Numbered from the stretch's first letter, positions 23,214-35,690 are shown. The stretch: 64,000 nucleotides of DNA from Toxorhynchites rutilus septentrionalis (GCF_029784135.1 NC_073746.1:145084556-145148555), one strand, 5' to 3'. Notes: generated by a model from the sequence alone, not told the origin. Numbers and translations: made by a program.

Positions 23214-25012
23214 TTTGATTCATTCATTTTGTGTTTTTTCTTGTAAGTGAGATTGTCAATTTGGGTAAAAATCCTAATAAAACTTATTTTGAATTCAATA
23301 AAATTTATCAAAGTTTAAGTTCAAAATAATGCCTTTTGAGATGTTTATTTACGTGACATTTATTATTTCGCTCTCGAACTTTTCATTCAACTGTGCCGTT
23401 TATATAAACACTTTATTTCGTGTACCAGAGGCACACGAAAAACGAACGATGTCTTCAATATATCAGAGGGATATATCTAGGGAAAATGGTAAGCATGCTC
23501 TTACTAGACGTCGACGAATTATACAGTCACTTTTCTTAGCCCTAAATGAAGGGCACTTTGAGGTGCCTCAATGGAACATTCACTGAACCTTCGTTCCAGG
23601 GAGGAAAAGAGCAAATCGAGAGTATCACAAATCTATCTGTTTCAAAGATTCATTCCTGTTTACCATCCGAGAGGTTCGGTGTGGAAGCCACCGTTCCGCT
23701 GTGAGAAGCCAACCTGCCATAATCGTAACATTTCATCAACACACAACACAATAATGCTGGAATAACACCTTACTACCACACCACGCATACCAGCCGCCGA
23801 GTGTATAAAAGATGAAAAACAGGTTTTTGACTTCTTTTACCAAAGTTTTGCCTTTTCGCAGTCACTTTCTGGGTTGCATGTTTCGTGCCCGTTCGATGTT
23901 AAGATGTTTAAATAAAAGGGGGCTTTAGCTGTGATGGCTTCCATGACGTCACCGTTTTGAGAACTATGATCTAGTTTTTTTTCTGGTCAATTGCGAGAAT
24001 TCGGATGGGACATACCTTTCATTATGATCATGATTACATCTGTTTCCACGTTTCGGTTTCATTTTGCAGTTTGTGTTAGTTGAATTTACTTTAACGGGTT
24101 CGATGGAAGGTTTCCATTCACTATATTGTGGCATTTAAAACATCACTATTCATCGACAGACGCCAACTTTCATCAATTTTATGCACAATTCAAGCCACCA
24201 AACACTTTACCCACTTATTAATCATTCACCTGTACTTTATTGATTTTACAACTGTAGCACGATATAGCACTGGCTTATCGGAACGCTATCGCTATCTACG
24301 GCACTGATAAGCGCGTCCGAAACATTTCGCCAACGACGCGCGGCTGGGTTACGCTATGAGTTGTAGGGCTCTACCCGTACGCGTATGTTGGTCACTTTGC
24401 ATAGCACAGTACGCCAACGCCCTTCTACCACCACGACACACAGCCACTAACTGAAAGACAACATCGGAGCTCGATTCCCGTGTTGCAAATCGCTGTAAGC
24501 TAAAAACACGTCCGCAGGTTGCACGATGAACTACATGACTGAGGCTACACGATTGGTGTGTTGGGTGAATCGGTGACCACAACAAGCGCCCGCATTGCTT
24601 GGAGTCACCTCGCGTGAATGCTTACGGACGCCTACGGACTTATACGCGAGTGTGTCCTGAGCGGTCGGATGTACTGCATTCAGTGCGTCGGCGGAGGAAA
24701 ATTCATCCAAATATGCGTGAAGGGCGAGAAAACGCTTTTCCCCCTAACTTATTAGATTGGTGTAATTTAAAAAAAATTAGTCGAATTTATGGTTTATATT
24801 TCCTGGATACTTCATGTGGATCATCATTTAAATTCATATATTAAGATGCTATCTGTCGGTTCCATTTGAAAATTTGAAACTGTTGACCATAACTTATTTC
24901 GGTGCGTTTTGTTACTTGAACGTGATTTTCATTGTCCACAGTCATTTAATATTTATGTCTTACAGAAAATGCATGGTTTCCACGATAAAATGGCATCATA
25001 CGAGATTATTTG
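23214..25012. other. No gene assigned; GC-richer patch at 24280-24730
   Basis: Open frames here are short and lack family motifs. The 24280-24730 patch is CpG-richer than its surroundings and has an initiator-like TTCAGTGCGTCGGCGG at 24679, which could mark a promoter or 5' exon of an unseen gene. I cannot show one. Confidence 0.25.
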
Positions 25013-25128
25013 TGTGTTATTTAGCATAAGAAATCTCAACTAAGTATTAATAAAAATGACGCTAGTTAATACCTACGATGAGACGGCATAAGTTTCACTG
25101 GGAACGTTAGCGAGATTCAAAAAGAAAC
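25013..25128 (+). repeat. SINE family A, 3' tail only
   Basis: Sequence AAGAAATCTCAACTAAGTAT through GGGAACGTTAGCGAGATTC parallels the 3' half of the full copy at 35172-35455. The tRNA-like head is absent, so this is a 5'-truncated insertion. About 25130-26150 holds AT-rich sequence with no recognised gene. Confidence 0.65.
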
Positions 25129-26154
25129 AAAATTTTACCGTCTTTATTTTATCGACGTCGTATTTTGAGCTACATATAACGTTTTTCCTAGGCCTAACCG
25201 TTCTCGAGAATGTGCAAGTTTCGGTGAATCGAGCTTTAAATAGTCAATAACGACGTCGGCCACGTCCTTACATCCACCAGAGGAAGGGAAGGAATATTAG
25301 TCGCCAGAAGGCCAGAAGGCTGCCTCTATAGCGTGGTTCCCTAGCGACCATCAAGAAAGAGATAGTTGTTAGTGGGAGAGGGAAGAATCACTGTGATGAG
25401 TGACGTGATCCGGAGTTTATCCATTTCATTCTTTGTATAATAACAGCTATTACAACCATTTTCCTAGGGGCTTTGGACTCTCTGCTCTGGTTCTCAATAG
25501 CTTGAGGTTCTTTTTCGGACATGCTAAAAAAAACAAAATGCGGTTTAAAACGTTTTTTCTTACGTTTTCCGATTTTTTTAAAATAGTAAAATTCAAAAGA
25601 TATTATTTTTAGAAGTTCATGCGATAGAGAAATGCTTACAGATTGTATTCATATAAATTCGACATGAATCGGTTCAGTAGAACTTGAGATATCGTGTACG
25701 CTAGTTTAAAAAAATGGTTTCGAGAAAAACGTGTTTGAAGTTCATTTTTATCGCCGTACCAGGTTAGATACCACATCAATAAAATGACTCTAACTCGGTA
25801 AATAATATGATTTTCGATAAGTCCTTTCTAGTGTATATTCTTGAGTGCCTGAAATACAGAAATATGAAGGAATTTTTTTTTATTTTTCTCAAATTTCTAG
25901 AATAGAATATTGCCTTAAGGGGAGTATTCTAGTGTATTCTAGTGTAGAGACACGAATTTCAGACATTCTATCATTTATCATTATTTGTTCATCTATCTTT
26001 TAACAATAAAACAAAAATTGAACGGAGAAAAAATATTCATATCTAGAATAGTTACAAGTTACAAGTTGAAGTGAGGGAGTTCAAAAAAAAGTTGTGCCAT
26101 AGCGTACACGATTCCAGCCCTTCTGGTTATATGAAACTGGGAATCTCCCCGACT

Positions 26155-27690
26155 CTCATTCCACATACGATCGATCTGCTGCATCGGTAATTGGTGCTAT
26201 TTATAAACACAACAATGGAAGCCTCATATCAACCGTCCAGCTGTGTTCAACTGTGAACATTCGTACAATAGAAATATTCTTACGCCGAAAAATGCGACAT
26301 GTGTCGTGTATCTATAGAATAGGAAGACTCTAACGCCTAAACGGCTAATGTGTAATAGATAAAAATATGTATCGATGAGATAGGAAAACTCTTACGCCTA
26401 AATGGCTACCGTGTAATATACACATGAGAAAAATGTACACGATAAATTCGGCTCTGTTAAGGGTCCCTTACACGATAAATAATAATGACATTACTTCATC
26501 AGAATGACAATAACAATGATGGTGTAAGGTTGACAAAATTGATATGAAGGGCAATAATGATGCAAATCCGGATTTTCTGATCTCGCTCCATCTTCACTGT
26601 AATAGAGCAGGGACACTATCATTCGAGGTGTCTAGGATACTGTGCGACATCTTGTCTCAAAATCTATGTTTGTGAGCCAATTTACTCTCTATCAGACTAG
26701 TGGGCCCAAAGCAATTTAAAATTCTCAAAAATTGAATGAAAGTTATTATTTACTGTTACTTGAATGCATAAAACACGTAGTACTGAACCTTAATTGATCA
26801 ATTTTCCATAACTTTTTCTGAAATCCCTACTAAAACTTATTAGTATAAAATAAAATTACCACCAGAATTAGTTTTGGCTCAAGATTTTTCATCAATTACA
26901 GAAAACCTGTTGCTCTATTACATAGAGCAACATATTTGATGCAAAAAAAAAAAATTCATTTATACTTTTTGGTTTCCAATTTTTTTTTCTTCTACCTGAA
27001 AACCCGTTATCATTTTCGCTTCACAACGATGGAGCACAAAGCTTGAAATGTCAATTCGCGATAGCGACGGTGCAGTGTCGACATCTTTAGCCCAAATGAT
27101 TGGGTGAAGCATATGGGTGAGATACGGTGTCGACATCTGCGAAGGTATTAAATGGTAATGAATCAAGCATAAGCTATTGAGATTACTATTGTAAAATACA
27201 GTTTAAATTGTGAATAGATGAATGAAAAGAATTTCAAAATGGTTTTCGAATGCTCTTACATATTGTTTTGAATCTTCTTCATCCATCACCGGAAGACATT
27301 GTTAATATAAATAATATAATAAGATCAAATTGTTGAAATCATAATTAGAAACCATTATTAGGAACAACTGTAGTTCTAGATTTTTTCATTGTTTGCAGAA
27401 AACCTTTCAAATTATTGATGTGGATGTTTATTTGATATAATAAAATTGATTTTCATTGATAGTTTTCATTTCGAAAATGTGTATGTGTAGAAATCTCTTA
27501 CGACTATGAAGGCTAGAGTTGCTGCATTCCTCGAAGCAATTAAAATGATCGTGTAGGGTTGAAGAATAATGATGATGCCGAATGGAGTGTGTCTTGCTAG
27601 TATTGCCATTACTGATAATGTCGATGCTACTGATCGTGTAAGGGCCGCTTTACAGCTGAATTGCTAGATGAGCCTAATAAATAATAAACA
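26155..27690 (+). mobile_element. SINE family C copy, interrupted by a 1.19-kb element
   Basis: Two copies of a CTCTTACGCCTAAATGGCTA-type unit (26320-26420), CACGATAAATTCGGCTCTGT before the insertion and CAGCTGAATTGC...GAGCCTAATAAATAATAAAC after it. Together they match the minus-strand SINE at 42716-43203. Removing 26460-27649 plus one TTA rejoins CTGTTACAGCT, as in the other copy. Confidence 0.7.
26460..27649. mobile_element. Harbinger-like non-autonomous element (1190 bp)
   Basis: Termini AGGGTCCCTTACACGAT and ATCGTGTAAGGGCCGCT are 17-bp inverted repeats with two mismatches, flanked by TTA duplications (26457-26459, 27650-27652). A 3-bp TWA duplication is typical of PIF/Harbinger. No transposase ORF. 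The interior includes a palindrome GTTGCTCTAT-TAC-ATAGAGCAAC (26909-26931). At about 26985-27145 there is sequence related to the MITE at 48724-49107, for example GGTGTCGACATCT. Confidence 0.75.
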
Positions 27691-28469
27691 GATGGGATAA
27701 AAAATATGTAAACCATATCATACGAATCATATCAGACGAATCCAATGGAAAATCAGGTTCAATTCAAAATCAGTTCTCAACAAAAAAAGTTATTAACGTT
27801 AGAACTATTTCATAAAAAAAACACATGTTTTCTGATTCGACGATTTTACTGAACTACGTAGTCCTGCATAAAAACGTAATTTCACACGCGTAAGTAGCTG
27901 CTTCAGCGATAGATAGTGATAGCATCGGGACAATTTAAAATAATAACACTGCGATGATTCTTAACCTATAACATCGTGATGGTAACGGTAACGGTAAATT
28001 ACTTGTGCATACAGTCAATGCTTATGGGTCATGAATTGACCACCTGTTGCAAAGTCGATTTCAATTGAGGGGCTTAGAATGCAAGGGGTGTAAGTGACTT
28101 GATCGATTTCTCTTCATCAACTTTTCATTTAGTTAATAACTCGACTACGAAAACGTTCCAAATTAAGTTTGCTATAGAATCCGATAGATGAGATTCTGTG
28201 GAAGATAACATTGTCAAATACAGCTGGGAATGTATTTGCAGCGAAGTTATGACCAAAAGAGAGAGTCGATGTAGAGAAATCGATCAAATCACTTACACCC
28301 CTTTCATTCTAAGCCCCTCAATTGATCAGAATTACAAATGCAATTTGAAACCCGCTGCTTTCATTATTTGGTTCCAGTAGCAAATTTTTAGTCAAAAGGT
28401 TGCATTAAAAACGTCATAATATGAGGTTAGCTACTTATAAACAGTTCATCAACATTATGATTGAGAGCT

Positions 28470-29060
28470 TTGATCGGTGGCAGCTGTATTTAGAGCGTGA
28501 AAATTGAGACGTGCAAGAGACATTTGCGAGAACTTTTCCATTCGTGCTGAATTCGAAGAAATCTGCGGCTGCATGGAGATTTTAATATCGAAGTAAAGGA
28601 GCACCCAGAAAAGGTGAAAATGTTTGACGATGCAGGATCGGAGTTCACCATGAGGATTCTATTGAAACACAAAAGGAACTAACGGAACCATTAGGCGTAG
28701 CTCGATAAAACATTACGTATCGCTTGCGAGTTTTAGAAATGCTTCCATAGTTCGATCCTGATGGTGTGTATTTGGTGCGAACAACTCGGTATTGTATATT
28801 ATGAGCTGTTGAAATCAGATAAACCCATCAAATGATTACGTCATGATCAAAGACACGATAAGGTGATTATGTTGCACGACAACGCTCGGCCACATGTCGC
28901 TCAAGTCGCTTTTACTTATCTGGAAACACTTCAATAAGACACCTTACTCCACTCCCCATATTCTCCAGATATCTTAGATAGAAGCGGATTTCTAAGAAAC
29001 GAGAACAAAAGCATAAATTCCAACGGAAAACCAGCGAGATAAAAAAGAATTTGAGCAACA
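28470..29060 (+). pseudogene. Mariner (DD34D-type) transposase relic
   Basis: Broken frames give ARDICENFSIRAEFEEIC, KELTEPLGVAR, then YYELLKSDKPIK, VIMLHDNARPHVAQV (the mariner HDNArPH motif with the second catalytic Asp) and HSPYSPDILD. Multiple stops. Order and spacing match a mariner read from N to C terminus. Confidence 0.7.
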
Positions 29061-29192
29061 ATGTCAGATCTTGCTTATATCATTTTTTTTCTGCCTAGTT
29101 CCAATGTTAACAAAAAATCCATAGGTTCCGAGGGATGATCCCGACTTGATCCTGATATGAATTGCCACTTAGCAAAAGGGTTATTCAAAAGA

Positions 29193-29282
29193 GTTTTTCT
29201 TGAATGGTACTAACGTTCCCAGAGGAACTTAAGTCTTCTCAACGTAGGTATTATTTGCGTCATTTTTATCATTAATTATGGT
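29193..29282 (-). repeat. SINE family A tail fragment
   Basis: The complement matches the family-A 3' end (AATGACGCAAATAATACCTA; GGAACGTTAGTACC). With the head fragment at 29900-30004 in the same orientation it may be one SINE opened by about 600 bp of later sequence that includes SINE B. Confidence 0.6.
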
Positions 29283-29486
29283 CCCGATCTGGGAGGTCGA
29301 ATTTTTGTTGCATTTTGGGAAGTTTATGCCCTCAAAAATGTTGTCCTAAATTTTTTTTTCGATATTTCATCTCGTTGAAAAGTTACAGCAATAACTATGG
29401 GTTCATCTCAAGGGAAGTAGCATTGCTGTACGAAACTTGAAACGCGTTTTTCTCGAAACCACGTTCTTTCAGCAGGAGGTATCGAT

Positions 29487-29640
29487 TTTTTTTGTCTGTA
29501 TTATAGTGACTTTCAACACTTTTTGGTTGGTTCATCACTTTTTACTTCCATTTTTGGAAGAATGTCGGGAGCGCGAATTGAACTCGTGACCTTGAGCGTG
29601 AGAGGTATGGATGTTACCACTACGCCAGATCGCCTCCACT
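29487..29640 (-). mobile_element. tRNA-like SINE, family B
   Basis: On the minus strand: GGAGGCGATCTGGCGTAGTG, CTCTCACGCTCAAGGTCACG, AGTTCAATTCGCGCTCCCGA, CATTCTTCCAAAAATGGAAG and a T/A-rich end after CACTATAATACAGACAAAAA. It shares the whole head and tail with 35541-35690. Confidence 0.75.
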
Positions 29641-29899
29641 ATCGATATCTCAGGATCTACTCGACCGATATTAAACTCTCAAAATATTTATTTGAATCCA
29701 TGCTGCGACACCCCGTTCCTTCAGAAGCGATACCACCAGGAAGGCACCGATTTTCAAACAGAATTAGCGTAATAATCATTATTCGTTCACTCAAAATATG
29801 TAAAATACATTTTCAAATATACCTTAAACAATAACCAAAATACCCGAATATTTCACTCACATCTGAAAAAAAGTCACGAAAATTCGTTATTTTTCGACC

Positions 29900-30004
29900 T
29901 TCCAGACAGGGGTCTCTGGCGAGAAATCCCTCGACCAGAACGGGAATCGAATCCGAGCCCCCAGGCATGATAATGTGTGACGCTAACCACTTGGCCACGG
30001 GAGT
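29900..30004 (-). repeat. SINE family A head (tRNA-like part)
   Basis: The complement reads CCCGTGGCCAAGTGGTTAGC, CATTATCATGCCTGGGGGCT and CGGATTCGATTCCCGTTCTG, followed by GGGATTTCTCGCCAGAG. It keeps A and B boxes but has diverged from the other heads. Confidence 0.65.
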
Positions 30005-30580
30005 ACTATATTCAGAAGAGTATTGGTTGTAATGAATCAGTCGGTGAACAGCAACAGAATCAACCAATACCAAATTTGACGATGAACCCGATGATCATGT
30101 TGCCATTCTACGCGTAATTCATCGATGTATCTTTTCGCATGCCATCATGTTGCATTTATTCTACATTGGTGTGTTATTATTTCGGGTATTGAAAATGCGT
30201 GCTGAATCAGAGTCCCTCGTATGTGTGAAACTGCGCTTCTAGAGCCCTGGATGGGCCTGCAAAGAGGTTTTGAAAAACCGAACGAATGAACTCGACAAAC
30301 AGCGTCATACGGTTGCGTTGTATTTCAATTCGCTTGTTACAACTTACAACTAACGGTAATATGAACGCGAGTTTGCCATTTCATGATGATCATACTCATC
30401 TATGCTCGTGGTGTGGTCATTCGACCAAATCGATCGAATCAAATTGAAGCCATACGTCGCATTAGGCTCGCGAGAGTGAATCATTTGGTCTGGGGCAATT
30501 GAATCACCAGTTTGTGTCGCGTGCGTAAACCTCTGATGGTTGATTCGATTAGGCGAAAAATTATTATATTACTTGTCTTA

Positions 30581-30751
30581 TCGTACATCCAAAGACAGTG
30601 AGCTACCAGCTAAGTCACAAAGTGCAGATGAATTTAACTCCAGTGTCAATCAATTAACCTCCAGCACATATAAGATTCCCGTGGCCAGCACCACTGAGTC
30701 AATTATCAACTTCATGATGACCAATCGCAACTGGGCGACGTTTGTGAGTTT
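30581..30751 (+). other. Possible orphan exon
   Basis: An open stretch without an ATG encodes a polar segment ending TESIINFMMTNRNWATF. It runs from an AAAG or ACAG acceptor-like site at about 30579 to a consensus donor GTGAGT at 30745-30750. No domain recognised. It could be an exon of an unseen gene or chance. The surrounding 30005-31355 has no other support for a gene. Confidence 0.25.
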
Positions 30752-31359
30752 CATTTCTCATTTGTTTTCTGAGAAGAAAGAAGTCGACAATTCGTCTCTT
30801 CGCGTAACGAGAAAGAACGGTTCGCACTAATTAAAGGCCTTAAGTTTCAAGTGTGTTCATTGGGGCCACCGATCAAGGGGGAGAGATTTGACAATTAATA
30901 ACATTTTGAAGAAGCCGATTATGACGATAAAGCAATAATAAAACTTTACATTGTGGGAAAATGTACTAGACTGTTGTGGGAACTTTCAGTGCATGTGCAC
31001 TATACATTTTTATCTTATTTTGTTGAATGTCAAAAAGCAATTCGAATTTTTCTCTTATGACAATTGTCAGCTTTGAAAAAAAAAACAATTTGAGCTGCTT
31101 TTTTATCTCATTGTTTTTTTTACAATAAATCTGTGACAGAGTTTGATTTTAAATGAATTTGCGTAAATTTATTTCAGATTGACTTCATCTTAGTACTTCA
31201 CAATTCGAACCATCTTGAACGTTACTTACCAGCTACTTAGCACCACGTAGCGAAAGTAACGTGCATTTACAAACCCTCATTTTACTTAATATAGTTTTGG
31301 AGCCAAGTAACGTGTTATAATGATATTGAAATGTGTTGAGATTTAATTATTGGGTTGTT

Positions 31360-31660
31360 CGGAGAGTTTCTTTCAATACTGATGATGATCAAATCGTCCG
31401 CTGATCAAGATTAATCTCGATACATAACACGTGAATTAGCACACTTACTACAGATATCTACCTTCATCATTCGTGATCATCTGGAGAAGCATGATTACGT
31501 AAATCGCTACGATGTATGGGTTTCCAATAATTTAAACGAAAAATATTCAACGGTTAGCATCTCCGTCTGCGACTCACTCTAGAAACGCAACGAAAAACGC
31601 TGTTTTGTAGCAAATAATCGAGACCGGTGATGAGAATTTAATCATTTACAGCAATGTTAA
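31360..31660 (+). pseudogene. Mariner transposase N-terminal relic
   Basis: Contains VNRYDVWVSNNLNEKYSTVSI, broken here by shifts, and KRNEKRCFVANN. Both align with the relic at 22740-23060 by eye. More decayed than that copy. Confidence 0.5.
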
Positions 31661-31883
31661 GCAAAAAAAAAATACTGTGGTAAGCGAAATGACTATAAGC
31701 AGACTAAGTTCAGCTCAGTTCTCACGTACCTTCGTTACCCAAACCTGATACTTTGGTATGATTTATTGTGTCATTTTAAAAGAAAATTTCGGAGAAACAA
31801 GTCGCGTTAGAACAATGCCAAAAAATTTCGCTGAAAAAAAATATTTTAAAAATTAAAAATCATTTTTCCTCAAAATGTATTTT

Positions 31884-32665
31884 GGTACTTACGTATTAGC
31901 GTCACCGGAGCCGAAATTGAATAGATAGTAATTTTATTGTTCGCACGGACACTCAGTCATTACGAATTTATTTTTTCCAAATGAAATTTATTATAGATTC
32001 AATGTAATGGTGACGAAGTCTCCATCAATCCGAGTCGACCGCCGACCCGCCGTCGGAAGCGGCGGTCTCTCGCAAGCAAACCTGTGTTCCATCGATTTCC
32101 CGATTAGTTTGAAACATCATGGATTCTCGCTCGAATCAATATTAACGTTGTACCACGACCACTCAGACAGCGGAGTTTCCTTCGACTTCCACCACACCGA
32201 ACAGATTATGCTCAGCACGAACTAGTTTCATCTATGTGTGTTCTTTTTAATTCTTTTTATTATTTGTTTGATTTCAATGTGAGCTGTAAAGTTTTCCGTG
32301 ATCGAATTTTAAATGTAGTTTAAGTGTAGTATTCATGTAGACCTTGAAGTTCGATGGATGAATTGTAAAACAATAAACAGTAAACAACATAGGAGACGAT
32401 CCTTAAGTTTGGTCCGACCGGGCGTTAGCGAGCGTCGGACGGCATACGATTGCCTGGTTAATTTTTGCTTCGAAATATGAGTGACGATCCGGTGGCGTTC
32501 ATACGTAAATACCGCAAATCCCAAATATGCATTTTCGTAGCATTAAAAATAACAAAACAGTCTAAACAACAAGGCAGCAACAATACAAAACATAAATAAG
32601 TGCTCGCGCAGAAAAGATTTCTATCTATTGAATTTCGGCTCTGGTGACGCTGATACGTAAGTACC
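31884..32665. mobile_element. 782-bp hAT-like element with a 72-aa ORF
   Basis: Inverted ends starting GGTACTTACGTATTAGCGTC extend about 45 bp (to ...AATAGATAG), with few mismatches to the right end. Near-perfect 8-bp flanks TGTATTTT (31876-31883) and CGTATTTT (32666-32673) support hAT. An ATG at 32007 opens 72 codons of unusually GC-rich sequence (SIRVDRRPAVGSGGLSQANL at the start) with no known domain. No transposase is seen. Confidence 0.65.
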
Positions 32666-33058
32666 CGTATTTTTTTTATTAATCTCGAAAAAATATATGA
32701 ATAGCCTTTACATTTTACAACAAGTCGTCCATACATCGGAAGATGGGCACTTTTACAGAGAAAAGGTACAACTTGTTCATGTTTTCTTTGAAAAAAAAAG
32801 CAACTAATTCTAATTTCGTTTAAAGCCAAAATAACGACATCGTGTATACCAAAAAAGTGTAGATCTCATTAAAATATGAACTTTTGTCGAAGACGTCAAC
32901 TTTCTATCTTTTATAGTTTTGGGCATTTTTCTGTATCCAGAAGACTCCTGAAAAAAATGTTTTACTCGTGACATTTTTATGTGTAAATTCTCGCGTTTGA
33001 CATTTCTTGACATATTTCTAAATAGAAAAAAGTTAGCAGAGCATGTAAATCGCGATAA

Positions 33059-34916
33059 TCCTTATATATAAAAATCTCGTGTCGCGATGTTCGTGGTCGA
33101 ACTCCTCCGAAACGGCTCGACTGATTTTAATGAAATTATATTCAAAAAACTTGGCAGGCATGATAATAGGTCGTAAACTATATATTATACCGCTGGAACA
33201 CCGATTACTGTTCTATGAAAAAAATTCTGAATAATTTTGTTTTTGTATTTTTTGCATAAACTTGGCTTGAAAAAATGCTTATAACCATAAATGACCGATT
33301 TACATTCCTAACTTCTATTTTTAATTGTGATATTTGTATTATTATATGCATAATACCAAATAATTGATCCGTCGTTCGTTTTTCAAACAGGGCGAATTAT
33401 ATCTGGCATTTAACAACGTAAATATTGTTAAATGCCGGATGTAATTTCGTCCTCTTCATCGAACTTTCAACTCACACATACGCAAGTAAAATTAATTCGA
33501 CTGAAGCTAGGCGCATCGCCGGCGAGCTGGAAGCCTTTTTGGATGAGTACAATGAATTTTTGAAATTATTCTAATCACACACATACTCGGAATGTAAAAT
33601 ATCAATCACGCTATTGTCGTCAATCCTGATGAAAATCCAACTGGAGAGCACGTGTGCAGATCCAATTCGTCACAGTTACAATCAATAGGAATATCATTAC
33701 TCATTCTGAATTAATGTTTTCGAACATGTGGCTGGAGGTCACATCACACGAAAAGTGTGATCGATATATTCTTATGTGTGTCGTTCGATGAATTGACGCG
33801 ATCAAGACAACGTCATTTTACGATGTATTGAGCTGTGCCAATAATCCATGGTCAACGTATACGCAAAGGTAGAGAGCGAACGACTGCGATTCCTATGACA
33901 CAATCAACAGAAACGGTTTGAGGAAGAATACATTCACTTGAGAGACGCTATCATGAGCAACACCATCACACACCCTTTATTAAAATGACAACACGTGTGT
34001 TCAAATAAAAGAAATGAAGTCGTAATGAGTTCCATTACAAAATTACACGTATTCCACCCAACGTGTTGCTGGATGTATTCGGCACATTTTTAGTGTGGTT
34101 AGTCGACAAAATACGCTCTGAGCAAAAGGATAAAATAATTTACTCGGAAATTCCAGATCCGTCTACTGATAAACTATTCTTTTGTATTCTGAAATTCGAT
34201 CGAATCCGAATTACTCGAACGGATCGCAACTCAAGTTCAATCGAGTTGTGCAATTGTGGAAGCCTTGCCATGCAATTCGACATTGAGTTATTTCTGTGAA
34301 GCGAAAGTGGCAATGAATTTTTGGGCGAAATGAACACTCTCTTAGAACGCAAAATTATAAATAAAAAAGAACTCTACGGAAAAAATTAAAAATAGTCTCT
34401 GATATGTGTTCTGTGTAACAGGATAACACATTGTCTGCAAGTGGGAAAATATTTGTACTAAAATTGTCTCTGATAATGATTTTATATTATGGATAAAGTT
34501 TGGACGGAAATGCAATGAGATTTATACATGAAATGTTAAGATGAGACTGTCTGCTGAATACTTAAACAACATAGAGTAAGGATTTTCATTCAAATTTTAG
34601 CAATTTAAAAAAAGTTTTTTTTTTTAATTTTTGTCTGAGATTATCATCTAAAGCGCTCCATTTCTCTGTATGTCATTGATCTCATCTCCATCTCCACATC
34701 ACACTCGCATTCGGGAAGTCCATTTTTCCACGGTCCAATGTAATACACAGTCAAACCTCCACGTATCTGCTCGATATCCACGTCGAATCTATTCTTCATC
34801 GATCACAATCGATTAATTTTATAGATCGTTAAAATGTTAGCTACTTTTTATTGAACAGCCAAAATATTCACTAGAAATAATTTATATGGCAGAACAACGT
34901 TTGCCGGGTCAGCTAG
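33059..34916 (+). mobile_element. Helitron, decayed (1858 bp)
   Basis: It begins TCCTTATATATAAAAATCTC after an A and ends GCCGGGTCAGCTAG before a T, the Helitron A|TC...CTAG|T rule. A small hairpin (GGCAGAAC/GTTTGCC) lies just inside the 3' end. Broken coding traces occur in the expected order: GELEAFLDEYNEFLKLF (about 33520), VNPDENPTGEHVC (about 33630), MVNVYAKVESERLRFL and EEEYIHLRDAI (33850-33960), VLLDVFGTFLVW..DKIIYSEIPDPSTDKLFF (about 34065-34185). These resemble Rep/helicase polyprotein segments. No intact ORF. Confidence 0.8.
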
Positions 34917-35171
34917 TTTATAAATAAAATTGTTACGAAAATGTAACGAAAACACATGTTTACGAGAAAAATGAATTTTAATTTTCAAAATATTTTATTT
35001 TCAAAAATTTCTTTGACATTTTTTAATGTAAATCTAAATAGTTTTCTAAATTTCATTCTTTGGCTAACATTTTGTATGTCTGATAGATTTTTTTTGAAAT
35101 CTTGAATAAAATCTTGAGTTTTAAACTTTTTTACGAAAAATCTTAATTTAAGAATTCTAAGATCTATAAAT

Positions 35172-35455
35172 TAGCGCGCTCCCGTGGCCGAGTGGTTAGC
35201 GTCCCACACTATCATGCCGGGGGTTCGGGTTCGATTCCCGTTCTGGCCGGGGGATTTTTCGTCAAAGGAAACTCTTCCGGCTTGAACTGTGGTCACGCGT
35301 ATTCTAGAGCTTGCCACTCCAGAGTACATTTAAGGAGTGTTATTCGGCATAGAAATCTCATCCAAGTATTACTAATAAAAATGACGCAAGTAATGAAACG
35401 TTGAGAAGGCAAAAGTTCCACTGGAACGTTAGTGCCATCCAAGAAGAAAATCTAG
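35172..35455 (+). mobile_element. tRNA-derived SINE, family A, best copy
   Basis: Head CTCCCGTGGCCGAGTGGTTA, then GGGGGTTCGGGTTCGATTCC. Body AGAGTACATTTAAGGAGTGT and 3' end AGTTCCACTGGAACGTTAG. It serves as reference for the other family-A pieces. Confidence 0.8.
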
Positions 35456-35540
35456 AAAATGTTGTTTGAAGAATGAAATGTAGGAAATTAGTTAGGTTTT
35501 CATTTAAAAATTTCAGACAAATTTTTGAAAAAAAAATTTT

Positions 35541-35690
35541 ATTGCGTAGTGGTAACATCCATGTCTCTCACGCTAAAGGTCACGAGTTCAATTCTCACTC
35601 CCGACATTCTTCCAAAAATGGAAGTAAAAAGTGACGAACCAGCCAAATGAGTTAAAAATCACTATCACAGATAAAAAAAAAAGTTTTTGA
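35541..35690 (+). mobile_element. tRNA-like SINE, family B
   Basis: TTGCGTAGTGGTAACATCCA, TCACGCTAAAGGTCACGAGT and GACATTCTTCCAAAAATGGA, then an A-rich tail after ACTATCACAGATAAAAAAAA. Nearly collinear with 29487-29640. Confidence 0.75.

Noticed and set aside
23329..23586. 85-codon ORF with a signal-peptide-like start and TATATAA nearby
   Set aside because: AT-rich, no domain, no splice or poly(A) support; such frames arise by chance in this DNA.
32400..32450. GTCCGAC...GTCGGAC hairpin
   Set aside because: Only a 7-bp stem, inside a TIR element; not distinctive enough to report as functional.
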